From Choristoneura fumiferana (Eukaryota > Arthropoda > Insecta > Lepidoptera > Tortricidae), in the NCBI RefSeq assembly GCF_025370935.1, contig NC_133493.1, forward strand, positions 6,824,904 to 6,888,903: a DNA stretch of 64,000 nucleotides, in the 5' to 3' direction. Position numbers and translations under genes: made by a program. The number at the start of each line of letters is the position of its first letter. Position 1 is the first letter of the stretch. This document shows, piece by piece, positions 12,161 through 23,882 of this stretch. The notes under the pieces were generated by a model. That model had not been told where the DNA came from. It did not search any database and worked only from the letters and a program-made list of their open reading frames with translations.

Positions 12161-12322
12161 TTGAAATAAATTACAGTTAAAAAAAAGAAGACTTTAGACA
12201 ATCTTATATATTGTATTAAGCAGGAAGAAAGAAAATAAGGACCCATACTCAGCGTACTTATAGAGGTATTGCCACGGCAAACCGCAAAACTTGAGGATGA
12301 TTTACAATTAACTCAGTTAATC

Positions 12323-12620
12323 CATAATAATATTATAAATGCGAAAGTGTGTGTGTTTGTGTGTTTGTATGTTTGTTCATCTTTCACGTCGAAACGTGAG
12401 AGTTTATGGGCCACATAGGCTACTCTTTATTCCGGAAAAATGCACAGTTCCCGAGGGAACAGCGCGCGATAACCGAATTCCACGCGGGCGAAGCCGCGGG
12501 TAAAAGCTAATTATTATTTAAAAATTAGCTGTGTCCCGTGACTTCGCGGAAACTATAATTTTCCGGGATAAAAGCTATTCTGTCATGGTGTCAAACTACC
12601 TTTCCTTTATAACCTTTTTT
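12323..12620. repeat. Two abutting fragments of the 'CCGCGGGCGAAGCC' repeat family
   Basis: 12323-12512 ends with ACGCGGGCGAAGCCGCGGGT. 12523-12620 resumes with CCCGTGACTTCGCGG in the opposite sense. Both are typical short lepidopteran interspersed repeats. Confidence 0.5.
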
Positions 12621-13085
12621 TTTTTGAATTTTTTGAATATTAGTTAAGATAGTGTACCTTCACGGCGTCTCCTTTTAGCTTAATGCTCTAAGCGGTAACC
12701 ACACGATACACGTACCAAGGACTGGGAATAGGAAGCTCTCATTACTTAACGTCCCCAACTTTCGATGCGGCGTGGCTACAAAGTCTAGGGAATTACGCCT
12801 AAGTCTTTGTTGGAAACTGTTAGTACAATAATTTGTATCATGCCAAAGTTTACCGGTTAGGAAGTTCAGCGTTCGGGAACACTGCAAGATACAATTAAAA
12901 CGTTAAAGAACTACACTAGCACATAGACATGCAGAGCAGGTTCTATTCTCCCTCTTAACTAAAAGATAAGTACGGTGAAGTAAGCACACACACACACAAA
13001 CACTCACTGACCCTCTCAATCACATCACACCACATGCGTACGCATAATATTTGATTTGTTTTTCTTTCACGAAGAGCACGTTACT
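12621..13085. other. Intergenic DNA, nothing recognised
   Basis: A short CA-rich run lies at about 12984-13000. No gene. Confidence 0.4.
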
Positions 13086-13270
13086 GGTTTTATCTTTTCT
13101 TTTTCTTCTGAGCGAGAAAACACTTTCTGGGAATGAATTAATACGTTTCTTATTCCTCCAGTCCATAAAACTTTCATAGGTTTTTAAATAAATCTTTCTA
13201 GATTTCGTCGGCAAAAGATTATCAATTATGTCTTTTGCTCTTTGCTCAACAACATTTGACGAGTGATCAA
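13086..13270 (-). pseudogene. Crypton-like tyrosine recombinase N-terminal fragment
   Basis: The - strand reads an open stretch containing LLPTKSRKIYLKTYESFMDW and then INSFPESVFS. I read the pattern PxKSRxxYxxxYxxFxxW...SFxExV as the SAM-like N-terminal domain of Crypton/phage-type tyrosine recombinases found in insect genomes. After ESVFS the similarity breaks into a Lys/Arg-rich run. No catalytic RHRY region is present. A related fragment lies at 27784-27935. Confidence 0.45.
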
Positions 13271-13444
13271 ATTTTGCTCACAAGGTTATGAATTCGATTG
13301 TACATTTTTCGTTTTGACATTTGACACTAATAATGAAGTTCTATATTAATGGATATAAAAATGTCACTTCTCTCTTCTCTCACTTCAGGTGCTGTCGTGT
13401 TTTGATTGATATCCGACTTTTCTCGATGAGAAACCATATTAAAT

Positions 13445-13762
13445 ACTAGAGTTTACCCGCGGCTTCGCACGCGTAAATCATTAGATCCAGCAGCTGAATT
13501 GAAATTTCAGAATTTTTACAAATTCTCGGCGGAATTCCCGAAACTTAAATCGTGGTTTTCATTGACGTTACATTTAAAACAATCATGCCAAATTTCATCA
13601 CTCTAAGCCCAGCCGTTGATATTTCGAGATTTTATCCCTGTTCCGTGGGAACATCGAAATAAAAATTAGCCTATGTTTTATTTCAGATGTCCAGCTATCT
13701 ACATACCAAAATTTATCCAAATCCGTCCAGCCGTTTCAGCGTGAAGGAGTAACAAGTTAGGA
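13445..13762 (-). repeat. 'GCGGCTTCGC' interspersed repeat
   Basis: It starts with ACCCGCGGCTTCGCACGCGT and ends near CCGTCCAGCCGTTTCAGCGT. It is the reverse-orientation relative of 34-390. Confidence 0.6.
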
Positions 13763-13781
13763 TTAGTAGGAATATGTACGG

Positions 13782-13906
13782 TCAAGGACTTTAATTCATG
13801 AGGCACCATGGAACCATCTTACTGTAAACGTCATAGTGACATCGCATTAATTAGCAATGACAATCGTAATAAGGTCTCATAGTGGTTCATGAATTAAAGT
13901 CCTTGA
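13782..13906. mobile_element. 125-bp MITE with TCAAGGACTTTAATTCATGA ends
   Basis: The left end TCAAGGACTTTAATTCATGA is the exact reverse complement of the right end TCATGAATTAAAGTCCTTGA (13887-13906). It is a compact non-autonomous DNA transposon with no ORF. Confidence 0.65.
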
Positions 13907-16900
13907 GTGTACATCCATCTCTGCGTATGTTCCTGCGAAATAAACATTAATTCATTTCATAGTTATTATTTAAAGAATTAAGCAACAACAACAACGTGTT
14001 AATTAACTAACTAAAAACTTGAAAGTAGTTTCGTCAGTTTCTACAGAATAGAAAATAGAATCGATTACACTAGAATAATAGTTTAAACCAAGTTGTGTTC
14101 TTTTTTAATCCCTCCGTTACTCGTTCTGTGTCCAGTCTAAAAGTTTACAAAATGCATACCAATTAAGGTTGTAACTAGGTTGCGAAATAAAGCAGAAATA
14201 AAAGATATAGCTAAATATTTGAAGGAAACAGATTGACGATACTAAATACACAGACTTTCTTATTAAATCACCAAGATTGTTCCACAATTCACCGATTCCC
14301 AAGTAAAAAGTAGCGGAGAGAATTGCGGTCACTAGATAGGCAATATTACGAATAATTTAGTAGGAGTATCGGGTCGTATCCAATCTGTTGGCATCTTGGA
14401 AGAAAAGGTAATTCGGAGGCATCCATTGCTTGGTTGTTAACCCACGAAGCTAATAAGTTTAATCCAGCAGCGTCAATATACATCGAAACTGTGCTAAGGT
14501 ATTTTGTCTCGATGTTTCAGAGGATACTTTCGTAGATTCAACGCTGGAAAGAACTATGCGAGAAGACAGATGAAGCTATTCGAATGCTTTACTGGCTGAT
14601 TGGATAAGGTTGTTTCGGAAAATAAAATAACGCCTATCGGAAAAGGTTTCCAGGCCAATGTAGGAGGATATTTTACTTCATCTTTGAATTATTTTTCTGA
14701 TTTCGACTATAAATACAAGATTTTTAGAATTAATCTGGATTATTTCAACAGATTAATGGACAAGTTTCAATGGATAGGTGTTCTAAAAAAATAGTCCATC
14801 AGTCAAGGGCGGATCCAGCTTTATAGCCAAGGGGGGGGTCGGATGGTCAAATTTTATAGCCAGGGGCGGGTCACATGATGAAATTCTAGTCATATCAATT
14901 CTCCTCTTTTTGTCTCAAGAATACACAATAAATTTAGAAAAATATCCACTGCTGTCTTAGATCCAGCCCAGGGAGGGTCATGACCCCCACGACCTAGGTT
15001 CGCCCATGCTGTCAGTTACATTATCAATTTATCAGAAATTATTTAATACGTATTTTTGTCTTGTCGATTAAATAAAAATACTTAATGAAGATAATATTTA
15101 ACCAGTTATACCTAGTGCCATCCACAAAGACGTGATTTTGTCAAAATTAGACATTAATGACATTGCAATAAGAACCACGGCACGCGTCATCGTGGATGAA
15201 TCTACCTATAAAGGCCCACGTGACGTCACCCCGTGCGACACTTTTCAGCACAGCATGATTGTCGCAGGGCGTGAGGTCCTCCCTCCACTCCCGAACTCTG
15301 ATGTGCTTCATCTTTGTCATAACTACATAAATAACCCTGCTTCTTCTTCTTCTTCGTCGGGTAAAAATAGGTGTCTAATATTTTGGGATAATGTAACTGA
15401 CAAACTAAATAGAATACGTACTTATTTGTTTTACTCAGAAAACTACCAATAGTTCTCCTTGTACACCTCAAATCTAATTAACAGTTATTATATTAACGTG
15501 CAGAGTTGTCATTTGCACCCCATTTCTGATTAATTACTAATGATTACATTAAAATAATGATAAGTGCGTCTCAAATACTTCATTGTGATAAAGTTCCATA
15601 GCGCCGTAGGAATCAAATTGGACTGTAGGTACGCAAGTTTCAGGAAATTGCACTACGTCCGATTGTCAGCAAAAAGAGACCCTCACGTTTAATGATGTGC
15701 GTGACGTTAGACTGTGAACCGTAGAGCTTCTTAGTCGTGTGAGAAAGATTATAAAATTGTTACATTGCGTAGCTGCGTGGCTATGTCCACGATATTTCTC
15801 GAAGTGCCAGTGTCTTGCTTCCGACTTAATCATCAGATCAGTTTGATGGTACGAGTAGGTACCTACCATAATATAATACACACAGCATAAAAAAATAATA
15901 CATTCAAATATAGAAGCTTCTTTTCAAGAACCCTCTTTAGTGCCAATCTTAATGGTCTGAAGTTAAGTTTCTGTTTTCATTGTTACTCGACTGCGGCAAA
16001 GCCAAAGGAAGAGTAATGATTTTAGCAGTCAATGTATGTTTGTATTTACGTATGCTCCACCGTAGCATCTATACTCATCCGATTTTAATAAATAAGGTAT
16101 CTTTTTACTTTTATACTCAGACATTGTTTTAATTGCCAAACGTCAAATCAAATATATATTGGGATAATGACCACTCGGACGTCTACCTTATGTCTGATAT
16201 TTTCAAAGAGGCCCAGTTCTCCGTAATCAACAATCTCTCGGTCAATCTCGTACATGCGTTAAGCGCCCACGTCCCATATTTACTACTCTGGAATAGCTGG
16301 GGACTGGGACGCGGCATTATGCGGAGTATTTAGTTACCTTAGCAGTAGTGGATATGGGTTCAGCAGGACCAGTGTTGTGGTAGTACTTTGAACCTCAAGC
16401 ATAGCACTGTTTAAACCCGTGCGCGTAATTTTATTTTGAAATTTACAATGAGCTCTATCGTCATCATCTTCACTATCACCTGTACGACGTCCAATGTTAG
16501 ACCTAGAGGCTTCCACCACAGAACTGCAATTGCTTCGGTCGGAAGTGGACTGCATCCACCTTGAACCTGTGGCTAACCGTGAAGCCATAGTAGTCTAGTG
16601 CTTGGAGCTATGGCCTGTCAAGCAAAGGATTGTTCAAGGCTGGGCTGGAAACCATGAGTTTTTCGGAATTAGTACTTACGCAAAATTATTATCCATGATC
16701 ATCATATAAACCGTAGGACGTCCACTGTTAAGGTTTTCCCATAGACATCCAGGTGCTTCGGATGCAAACGGACAGCATTTACAGCGAACCGGCTTTAATC
16801 AGGTCATCCGTCCGTGTTGCTGGAGGACTTCCTATTGTGGGGGGAGGCTCCAATAGAGAGATCTCTTTCCAGGCAGGTGTTATGCCTGGGGACCGAAGTC

Positions 16901-17094
16901 CGAAGGACGAGCGTCGGAACTTGTATATATGCGACCGCGTTGAGAAACTTCGATAGCGCGATGTAGAACATGGTCGAAGTTTCTTTTGTTGTTCACTAGA
17001 TGGCGCTAGGAGTCGCTACACAATGCTTACCTACATTGTATGCTCTATGGTGAAGGAGATAGAAGGTGTTAAGAAATGGGATATGAGGAGGAAC
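13907..17094. other. Intergenic DNA with scattered repeat debris
   Basis: 14812-15020 has GGCGGATCCAGC-type repeat sequence at both ends. 15339-15356 is a TTC repeat. 15990-16120 and 16690-16760 (GGACGTCCACTG) are fragments of common lepidopteran repeats. The ORFs at 14600-14794, 15132-15452 and 16753-16956 have no recognisable domain. Confidence 0.4.
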
Positions 17095-17800
17095 ACAATT
17101 ATTGAACTAAAACAATTACTTTGCTCACCACCACCACTCTAGTTGAGTTCAAAATGCGTCAGTGTAGTGTAATGGTGGTGATGGTTGTGTTTGAGTGATT
17201 TATGTCCTGCCCGAAAAAACACTACATGAAAATTATGATAACATATTAACAACAGCGCCGTTTTTTCTTTAATTTAAACAAACACGCCATTATCCGATTA
17301 AACTTAGTGGATATATATTACGATTCAAAACCTTTATTAATTTGAATGCGTTCTTTAATTTGAGGGGAGAGTTTTCCGTATCGACGGGATGAACTTTCTA
17401 AACTTTAACAGTTACGAAACCCATGAAGATTTTGTATAGGAAAATGTTTTTTCTTTTAATTATGTTTTTCGTCAATTTTCCAATACTTACGAGTAATAAT
17501 ATCCTATTCATAACAAAAACAAATTCAAAAACACAAAAATCATAAAAAAATAGTTACATACATAACCACACTCAATTTAGCTATGTTATATTTTTGGCTT
17601 TGTGAATAAGTATTCTTTTATTTTTATTTTATTTATTTATTATGTGTGTTCTTATAGGGTAAAGGTGGAGAAACTGCATGAACACACAGTTCTTGCATAA
17701 ATGTAGCTATCATAAAGGTCACAGGTGAGCAAAGTAGTGGTTTTAGTTCATTGATATGGACCTCCGCAAAGTAACGCCTGATTAAATGGAGAACAATTAT
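17095..17800 (+). mobile_element. Long copy of the palindrome-plus-tail element
   Basis: ACAATTAT at 17095-17102 is repeated at 17793-17800 as a probable TSD. The element starts with TGAACTAAAACAATTACTTT and GCTCACC. Its matching inverted end is GGTGAGCAAAGTAGTGGTTT then TAGTTCA at about 17724-17750. After this a 40-bp tail continues (GATATGGACCTCCGCAAAGT, AACGCCTGATT). The body shares GAGTTCAAAATGCGTCAGTG with the copy at 4384-4662. No protein is encoded. Confidence 0.6.
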
Positions 17801-18359
17801 GGTTGTAGGCTTACTGAAACTTCACACGGACTCGGACCTACTGTAACTTGCTTAGTATTATTTCAGCCGACACGCTCAAGGTCGCTCCTGATAAACCTTA
17901 GACAAAGTTATACTATGTGAAGCCGAAGGTAATCAAATCATGTACGTAATTGTTAAATCACGCCTTACTCGATGGATGTATGTATACTCTTTATTGTAAG
18001 TATGAAAGAAAAGAAAGAAAATACAATTAACTAACTTTGAGATACTTGCTTTGCTGTATTTCTTGCTTGCTTAGTAATGTTTCCCGAGAATCTATTTTAG
18101 CAAGATCAAGCTTAATTTTATCATAAAAGTCTGAGTTTTACTTGGAAACGGTTTTTGTGAACGCAAAATAAGCTTAGAGAATTAGGGCACTTAATTTCAC
18201 ATAAGGAAAATTGTGTCTTAACTCTCTATGAATAAATGGGCACTCTATTTCGTGGAGTGACGTTTAAATTTTTTACGAGATGTCAGTGATTTTAGCTAAA
18301 ACTTTTTAGCCTAGCTAACGTTTTTAAACTAACGGTGAAATGTTACGAAAACATTATAG
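17801..18359. other. Intergenic DNA, nothing recognised
   Basis: A short GAAAGAAAAGAAAGAAAATAC stretch near 18003 looks like a retroposon tail. No gene. Confidence 0.4.
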
Positions 18360-18510
18360 GTTAGGTGTTGCCACCAGAGTTGAGGGCACGTACACAAGAC
18401 CATGTCATGTAATGATTGCGGGATTTTGACCTTTATGCAATCAGTTCTTCATGTAGGCTGTGTGTGTAATCATTCACATCAACTCTCGTGGCACTACCTA
18501 CATATGCCTA
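18360..18510. mobile_element. Foldback MITE, about 150 bp
   Basis: The left end (TTAGGTGTTGCCACCAGAGT TGA) pairs with the right end (TCAACTCTCGTGGCACTACC TA) as imperfect inverted repeats. No ORF. Confidence 0.5.
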
Positions 18511-20252
18511 ACTCACGCTTCTCTCACTCTCCAGGTTATTTAACGAAAATTTTCACCCACGCCATTGTTGCCTAAACATTTTTGCCGCAGAAAACTAGTG
18601 ACCATTAGTAAATATAACAAAATATGTTATAGCAGAAATAATAAAAAAGTTTTGTGTTGTTAAAGCTGTACAGACAAGACCCTTATCAAGAATTCCAAAG
18701 AAAACTTTCTAATATTATTATTTCGTATGAACGAACGTTAATTGCGTTTGAATATGCTGCTTTTTAAAAACAGTCCCTCACAAGGGGCTTAATTTTTAAT
18801 TTTCAAATGCTTATCTTTATAAAATATTAAGCTTTGATTTAAAATTAAGCAACCAATCATACAGGTCGTCGCCCCAAAACTCAAGTACCCTAACAACCTC
18901 CATTCACGTTTGAAATTGCACGTTTCGCAAAAAACAGAGAATAATTTAAGGCGCGCGCACACAGAGCTTATCCAGACCCTTGTCACGCGGCTGACGGGCG
19001 AGACAAAAACACTGTTCGTGTATACTCGGCCTTTTTGTATGCCCACCCTTTGCTTGAGTCTACGCCGCAAGTGGTAGCGAGTTATTACATGTCATCATAT
19101 TGCTCATCCAATAGAATTATGGCACATTCACAAAAACACAAATTTCAGACAGTTTCAATATTCTGTTGAATGAATAATATCACAGGTTGTTTAGAGATTT
19201 GAATTGCCAAGTACACTGAGTGAAGGCCTTTCCTGTTATCTTGATGACGGTGGTGTTGTAACAATAAGAGCTCTGATTACGTGCTCTACAAATAAGATTA
19301 TATTGTATCACCAAACTCAGAAATTTCTCTCATTAATTTATAATTTCAATATTTTTTTTGCCAAGAGCTATCTGATCTATTATATGCGGTACATATCTTA
19401 TAATACGGATGCATATTTCCATGAAAAACAAATATTCACAAAGTAGATAATTTGAAAAATAAATGTTTGGCGATTGAGGAATGTTGCCATATAATTATGC
19501 TGGTTGCTTGAGTTGTTGTAAATGGTGAAGCATGCGTAATCCTACTTCAGCTCATACTTTGCAACAACATATCGTTTGGCTTCCCATTTCCTTTAAAACA
19601 CAACTCTATTTCTTGCATTGTACTCAATAATGCTCCTGTTTCGTGTTTGCATTATGCTAAAAAATGTTTTATCCTTTATCCGCAGAGCTATGTACTCGTA
19701 TCATCTCAATATCCCATATATGCAGTGCAGCTGCATCCAATAAATCCAAACTAAATGTTTTCGGTATTTTCAAGTGTCTCATTTATAAAGTACCTGGGCG
19801 ACCGAGCTTTTGCTGGGGTTAAAACTTGATAGCAAGCGTTTTCCCAGATATAAGACCAAGCTAAATAGATTTTTCACCCCCGAAACCCCTATATACCAAC
19901 CGAGCCGTTTCCGAGATCCCCGAAATATATATATTATAAACAATAATTGCTCGTTTAAAGATATTAGATAATGATAGATATTAATTTCAGATTTAGCTAT
20001 CGATAGTAATAGTGTACCGGTAACTTACCTCTAAATTTGGAATGAAAATGAAATGTTGAAATAATAAATCTCACTTTACTATAATACCTACTTACTCGTA
20101 CCTCTTTACTGTATGAGTGAAAGAAGGCATAAAAATTAAGTGACCACTTGAGTGCGCAACCAACCAAAACATTTGTTTGGTGTAGCTTACTGTTTGCGCT
20201 GCTATGAATTTCGGATGAAACATAGTACGTTACCTTCCCTTACACTTTTCTA
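18511..20252. other. Intergenic DNA with one repeat
   Basis: 19790-19940 carries ACCTGGGCGACCGAGCTTTT and GAGCCGTTTCCGAGATCCCC, a very common lepidopteran repeat ending in TA dinucleotides. The ORFs at 18789-19070 and 19204-19446 lack recognisable motifs. Confidence 0.45.
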
Positions 20253-21280
20253 TAGGTCTATATTGCCTAACGCCCGAGCGCTCGCGGTCGCTTACATCAT
20301 CTCTTTCTACCCCAATCGTGTCGTTGACAGAAAGAAATGGTAATTGCGATACTGACAAATATTCTCTTTTCAAAAATAAAATAATTTTGATCACAAAATC
20401 GCTTACATTGGAACCCCACCCACCGTTTGTAGATCCCGTTTGTTCGGTCAAGCATTTTTGTTGTTCGCTGTTTGGTACACGACTTTATTTTTTACAGCTT
20501 TGTTTCAAATTGTTTTGGATTGTTGTCACAGATTTATATGCTGTTATGTTATTGCCGCCATATCAGTTATTGGATTAGAGCATGTAGCGAAATGGAGACG
20601 TCATATCGACAAATTCCTGGTCAAAGTTCGTGTCGTGGGTAATTTTTAATTTTACAGGTAATACGAGAGCGAGAAATGGGTGAAATGAGTTTTTCGAGAT
20701 TTGACGATACGATAAGAAAGCAACAAAGTTTAGCGATTCAGTGTGAGTGAGCGTGACGGCGATCACGAGCGAGGCGAGCCGCTCGATCCACTCGGAGTTA
20801 GTAACTCCGGAGTCAATAAGATTTGAAAGGAGTCATTAAGGGATTCGGATCCGCTTGAGGATCTGACTCTTTTGAATCTTCAGATCCGGATTTACCCACC
20901 TCTAGTCTATATTGCCTAACGCCCGAGCGCTCGCGGGTTGTCGACTCTGTTTCGTAGGAGAGAGCAGTAATGCATAAGAGATGTGCTTTCCGTTTCAAAA
21001 ATAAAATGTTTTGATCACAAAATCGCTTACCCGCCACAACAAAGAGTTTGTAGATCCCGTTTGTTCGGTCAAGCATTTTTGTTGTTCGCTGTTTGGTACA
21101 CGACTTTATTTTTTACAGCTTTGTTTCAAATTGTTTTGGATTGTTGTCACAGATTTATATGCTGTTATGTTATTGCCGCCATATCAGTTATTGGATTAGA
21201 GCATGTAGCGAAATGGAGACGTCATATCGACAAATTCCTGGTCAAAATTATGTTTGGGTAATTTTTTTAATTTTCAGGTC
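20253..21280 (+). repeat. Direct duplication carrying an identical ORF segment
   Basis: Two copies, about 20253-20655 and 20905-21280, each start with CTATATTGCCTAACGCCCGA and share a roughly 200-bp block (about 20428-20625 and 21049-21247) that looks essentially identical. Both keep the same open frame, beginning LFGQAFLLFAVWYTT and ending HIDKFLVK. The reading is about 62 residues, strongly hydrophobic at first and basic at the end. It could be a captured exon of a membrane protein or a fortuitous frame inside a transposon; I do not recognise the protein. The flanking CCTAACGC ends resemble the MITE at 53781-53888. Confidence 0.5.
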
Positions 21281-21325
21281 AATCCGATCCCTAAAATGTT
21301 GAACGTTAACGAGATTTGACAAACA

Positions 21326-21745
21326 GATAAAAACATTTTTCTACCAGTTTGAAGATGGCGCCTCAGCACGAGCCAGCAGGTGGGGACCTAGTCGTCTACC
21401 TCATCTCATTACTATTTGTTGAGCTTCTATTACCCCTGCTGCCACATACTGAGGCACTTCAAAGTAGGGGAGACCGAGGAGAGTTGTGACAGAGGAGAGT
21501 AGTGACAACGTCGATTTTTGGGTACTTATTAACTGCTGGCGAGCTCGCAATAGCGTGCGTTTTGATAGCTCGACACCTGAACTAAAAAACGCGCGCTATT
21601 GCGAGCTCGCTACCAGTTAATAAGTTCCGAAAAATCGACGTTGTCACTACTCTTCTCTGTCACAACTCTCCCAGGCCTCCCCTATTAGAAAACTATTTTC
21701 GTGATTTTTTTAATCACTTAAATTTTTTGCATAATTCCCGTGGGA
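21326..21745. mobile_element. Degenerate foldback element split by a younger MITE
   Basis: The outer arms (CTACCAGTTTGAAGATGGCG, then CAGCACGAGCCAGCAG, and the decayed return arm 21434-21460 plus 21685-21720) belong to the GAAGTCGGT foldback family. The right arm is interrupted at 21465-21684. Confidence 0.5.
21465..21684. mobile_element. Nested mariner-like MITE, TA target site, 220 bp
   Basis: TA at 21465-21466 precedes GGGGAGACCGAGGAGAGTTG. The right end is CAACTCTCCCAGGCCTCCCC followed by TA at 21683-21684. Nearly the whole element is a palindrome: AACGTCGATTTTT and GCGAGCTCGCAATAGCG recur inverted on the other side. The TA duplication points to the Tc1/mariner superfamily. No ORF. Confidence 0.65.
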
Positions 21746-22110
21746 CGGAGGGGTGGAGTCGCCGGCATTATCTAGTTTGAAAAATCGATCCTTTTGCACT
21801 AATATAAATTGGTCCAATCAAAATTGTCAAGCACTAACTTGAGCTTTACAAACACACAACCATGCGTGCTCATATTGTATGATCACCGGTAATATATAAG
21901 CACCACTTTTGGCAGAAGGATCTATCCATCTTGAGCTCTCCTGTTGGTTTAATTCTCTAAGTTTAATTTAGAATACCATAGGAATGTATGAAATATGCGT
22001 TAATTTGAATATATTGATAGAAACATTTGGATTATTGCTTTCATCAATATGGATGTCGCAAACCTCACTAAAACCAAACTTTTCCGTGGCCGATGAATGA
22101 TTTCTATTAA

Positions 22111-22565
22111 AATTTAACGTAATATATAAAGGTGCATAGGAGAAATTCGTGTCTGTATCGTGTGTGGTGGTGTAGTGGTATAGCACGTGGCACGGAATGC
22201 CGAGGACCTGGGTTCGATTCCCAGCGCTGGTCTTATTTTTCTAGTTTTTCTATGCATTTATTTAGTTCCAATGGAGTTCCGAAAGTTTCTCGATGAGGGG
22301 TACGGGTTCACTGCTTAAGTGGCTAAATAAGAAACAAACAAACTGAGATATGTGGTGCATAGGGGAAATTCGTGTCTGTACCGTTGTCCAGCAGTGGTGT
22401 AGCGGTATAGCACGTGGCACGGAATGCCGAGGACCTGGGTTCGATTCCCAGTGCTGGTCTTATTTTTCTGGTTTTTCTGTGCATCTATATTTCAGTTTGT
22501 ATTTTCGATATGTGTTTTACGGGATGTCCATAAAAGTAACTAAAATTTGGAATTGAAATAAAAAA
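22111..22565 (+). mobile_element. Two adjoining copies of the tRNA-core retroposon
   Basis: Both copies have a GAAATTCGTGTCTGTA leader, a tRNA-like core with A-box-like GTGTAGYGGTATAGCACG and B-box GGTTCGATTCC, then CTTATTTTTCT. The second copy continues through TCAGTTTGTATTTTCGATAT to an A-rich end near 22565. Between them is the upstream block TTCCGAAAG...CTGCTTAAGTGGC, also present at 53370-53450. ORFs across these cores are repeat artefacts. Confidence 0.6.
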
Positions 22566-22892
22566 TTGTGGTGATCAGCCACATTATATTACGTCATCAT
22601 AGCACAAGCCAAGTGCTCGGTACTACCTTTCTTCTCCCCTCGCAAATACTGGTGACCTGCGTTTATAAAAATGAAAACGCCGCCACACTCTCGTCTGTCT
22701 CCCTATTCCCAGGATTGTAGCTTGGTAATGTGGCTCTAATACGCGCTAGTTATACAGTCTGTAGCCTCAGTAATCTCAGCAATGTATCCGGTAGCAATAA
22801 ATGAACTTATGCCGCAAATTAACCTTTCATTTGCAGCAACTTTGAGAAACCCAAAAAATACTTCCTCAAATGTGAAATACGTATACGTGTAT

Positions 22893-23170
22893 ATTTTTTT
22901 TTCGACTACATGGCCAACGAGCAAGTGAGTCTCCTGATGGTAAGAGATCACCACCGCCCATAAACATCTGCAACACCAGGGGTATTGCAGATGCGTGGCC
23001 AACCTAGAGGCCTAAGATGGGATACCTCAAGTGCCAATAATTTCACCGGCTGTCTTACTCTCCACGCCGAAACAAAACAGTGCAAGCACTGCTGCTTCAC
23101 GGCAGGATTAGCGAGCAAGATAGTTGTAGCAATCCGGGCGGACCTTGCACAAGGTCCTACCACCTGCAAA
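22893..23170 (+). repeat. Lepidopteran interspersed repeat (GAGCAAGTGAGTCTCCTGAT)
   Basis: It contains GAGTCTCCTGATGGTAAGAG, ATCACCACCGCCCATAAACA and CTGCTTCACGGCAGGATTAG. This order of blocks is typical of a widespread retroposon 3' region in moths and butterflies. Noncoding. Confidence 0.65.
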
Positions 23171-23805
23171 ATATATCTGTGTTTTCTATACTGCTTACTG
23201 TGTTGATGTGCAATAAAAAGTTATGTATAGTCTTGTATTGTATTGTACGTCTTGATTTTTTCTGGAATTATTGATTCGTTTGTTTAGGAACGGTTGTGTG
23301 TTCGCTTAAGTTTTGATATTGAACTCGTAAAAAGTTTATAACTCGTTAGTATTTGTGCTGTATATTCGATAGTTTGGTCTGTGTGACAAATGTGTGTATG
23401 TATGTGGTAGAGGTATACCTCTGCTATCACACGTAGAAGACAGCTATCTATCTTCTAAGTGTGGTAGCAGACGAAGCAAGGTAAAATATTGTTGTAATAC
23501 CTACATTGGTTTACGTCCTAAATCAATGGTTTGGTTTAATTTTTCGTTTTAGTTTTAGATAAAAGTTATCTAAATATACTTACTAGGTCCTGTACTAACC
23601 ACCATTTAAAAATTTGCTCGTATTCGATACCCACGCTGTAGATTATACTTTGCTCCATTGACCTAGTCCCAAACTAAGCAAAGCTTGTAGGTACTATAGA
23701 TACTAGGCAACGGATAAACATACTTATATAGATAAATACATACTTAAATACATATTAAACACCCAAGACCCGAGAACAAACATTCGTATTATTCATACAA
23801 ATATC

Positions 23806-23882
23806 TACCCCGGCCGGGAATCGAACCCGGGATCTCAAGCTTCGTAGTCAGGTTCTCTAACCACTTGGCCATCCGGTCGTCT
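23806..23882 (-). repeat. tRNA-derived SINE head
   Basis: The - strand has GACCGGATGGCCAAGTGG, TTAGAGAACCTGACTACG and GGTTCGATTCCCGGC. It is nearly identical to 8068-8148. Confidence 0.7.

Noticed and set aside
15132..15452. 106-codon ORF as a gene
   Set aside because: No recognisable domain, a TTC microsatellite inside, and repeat debris around it.
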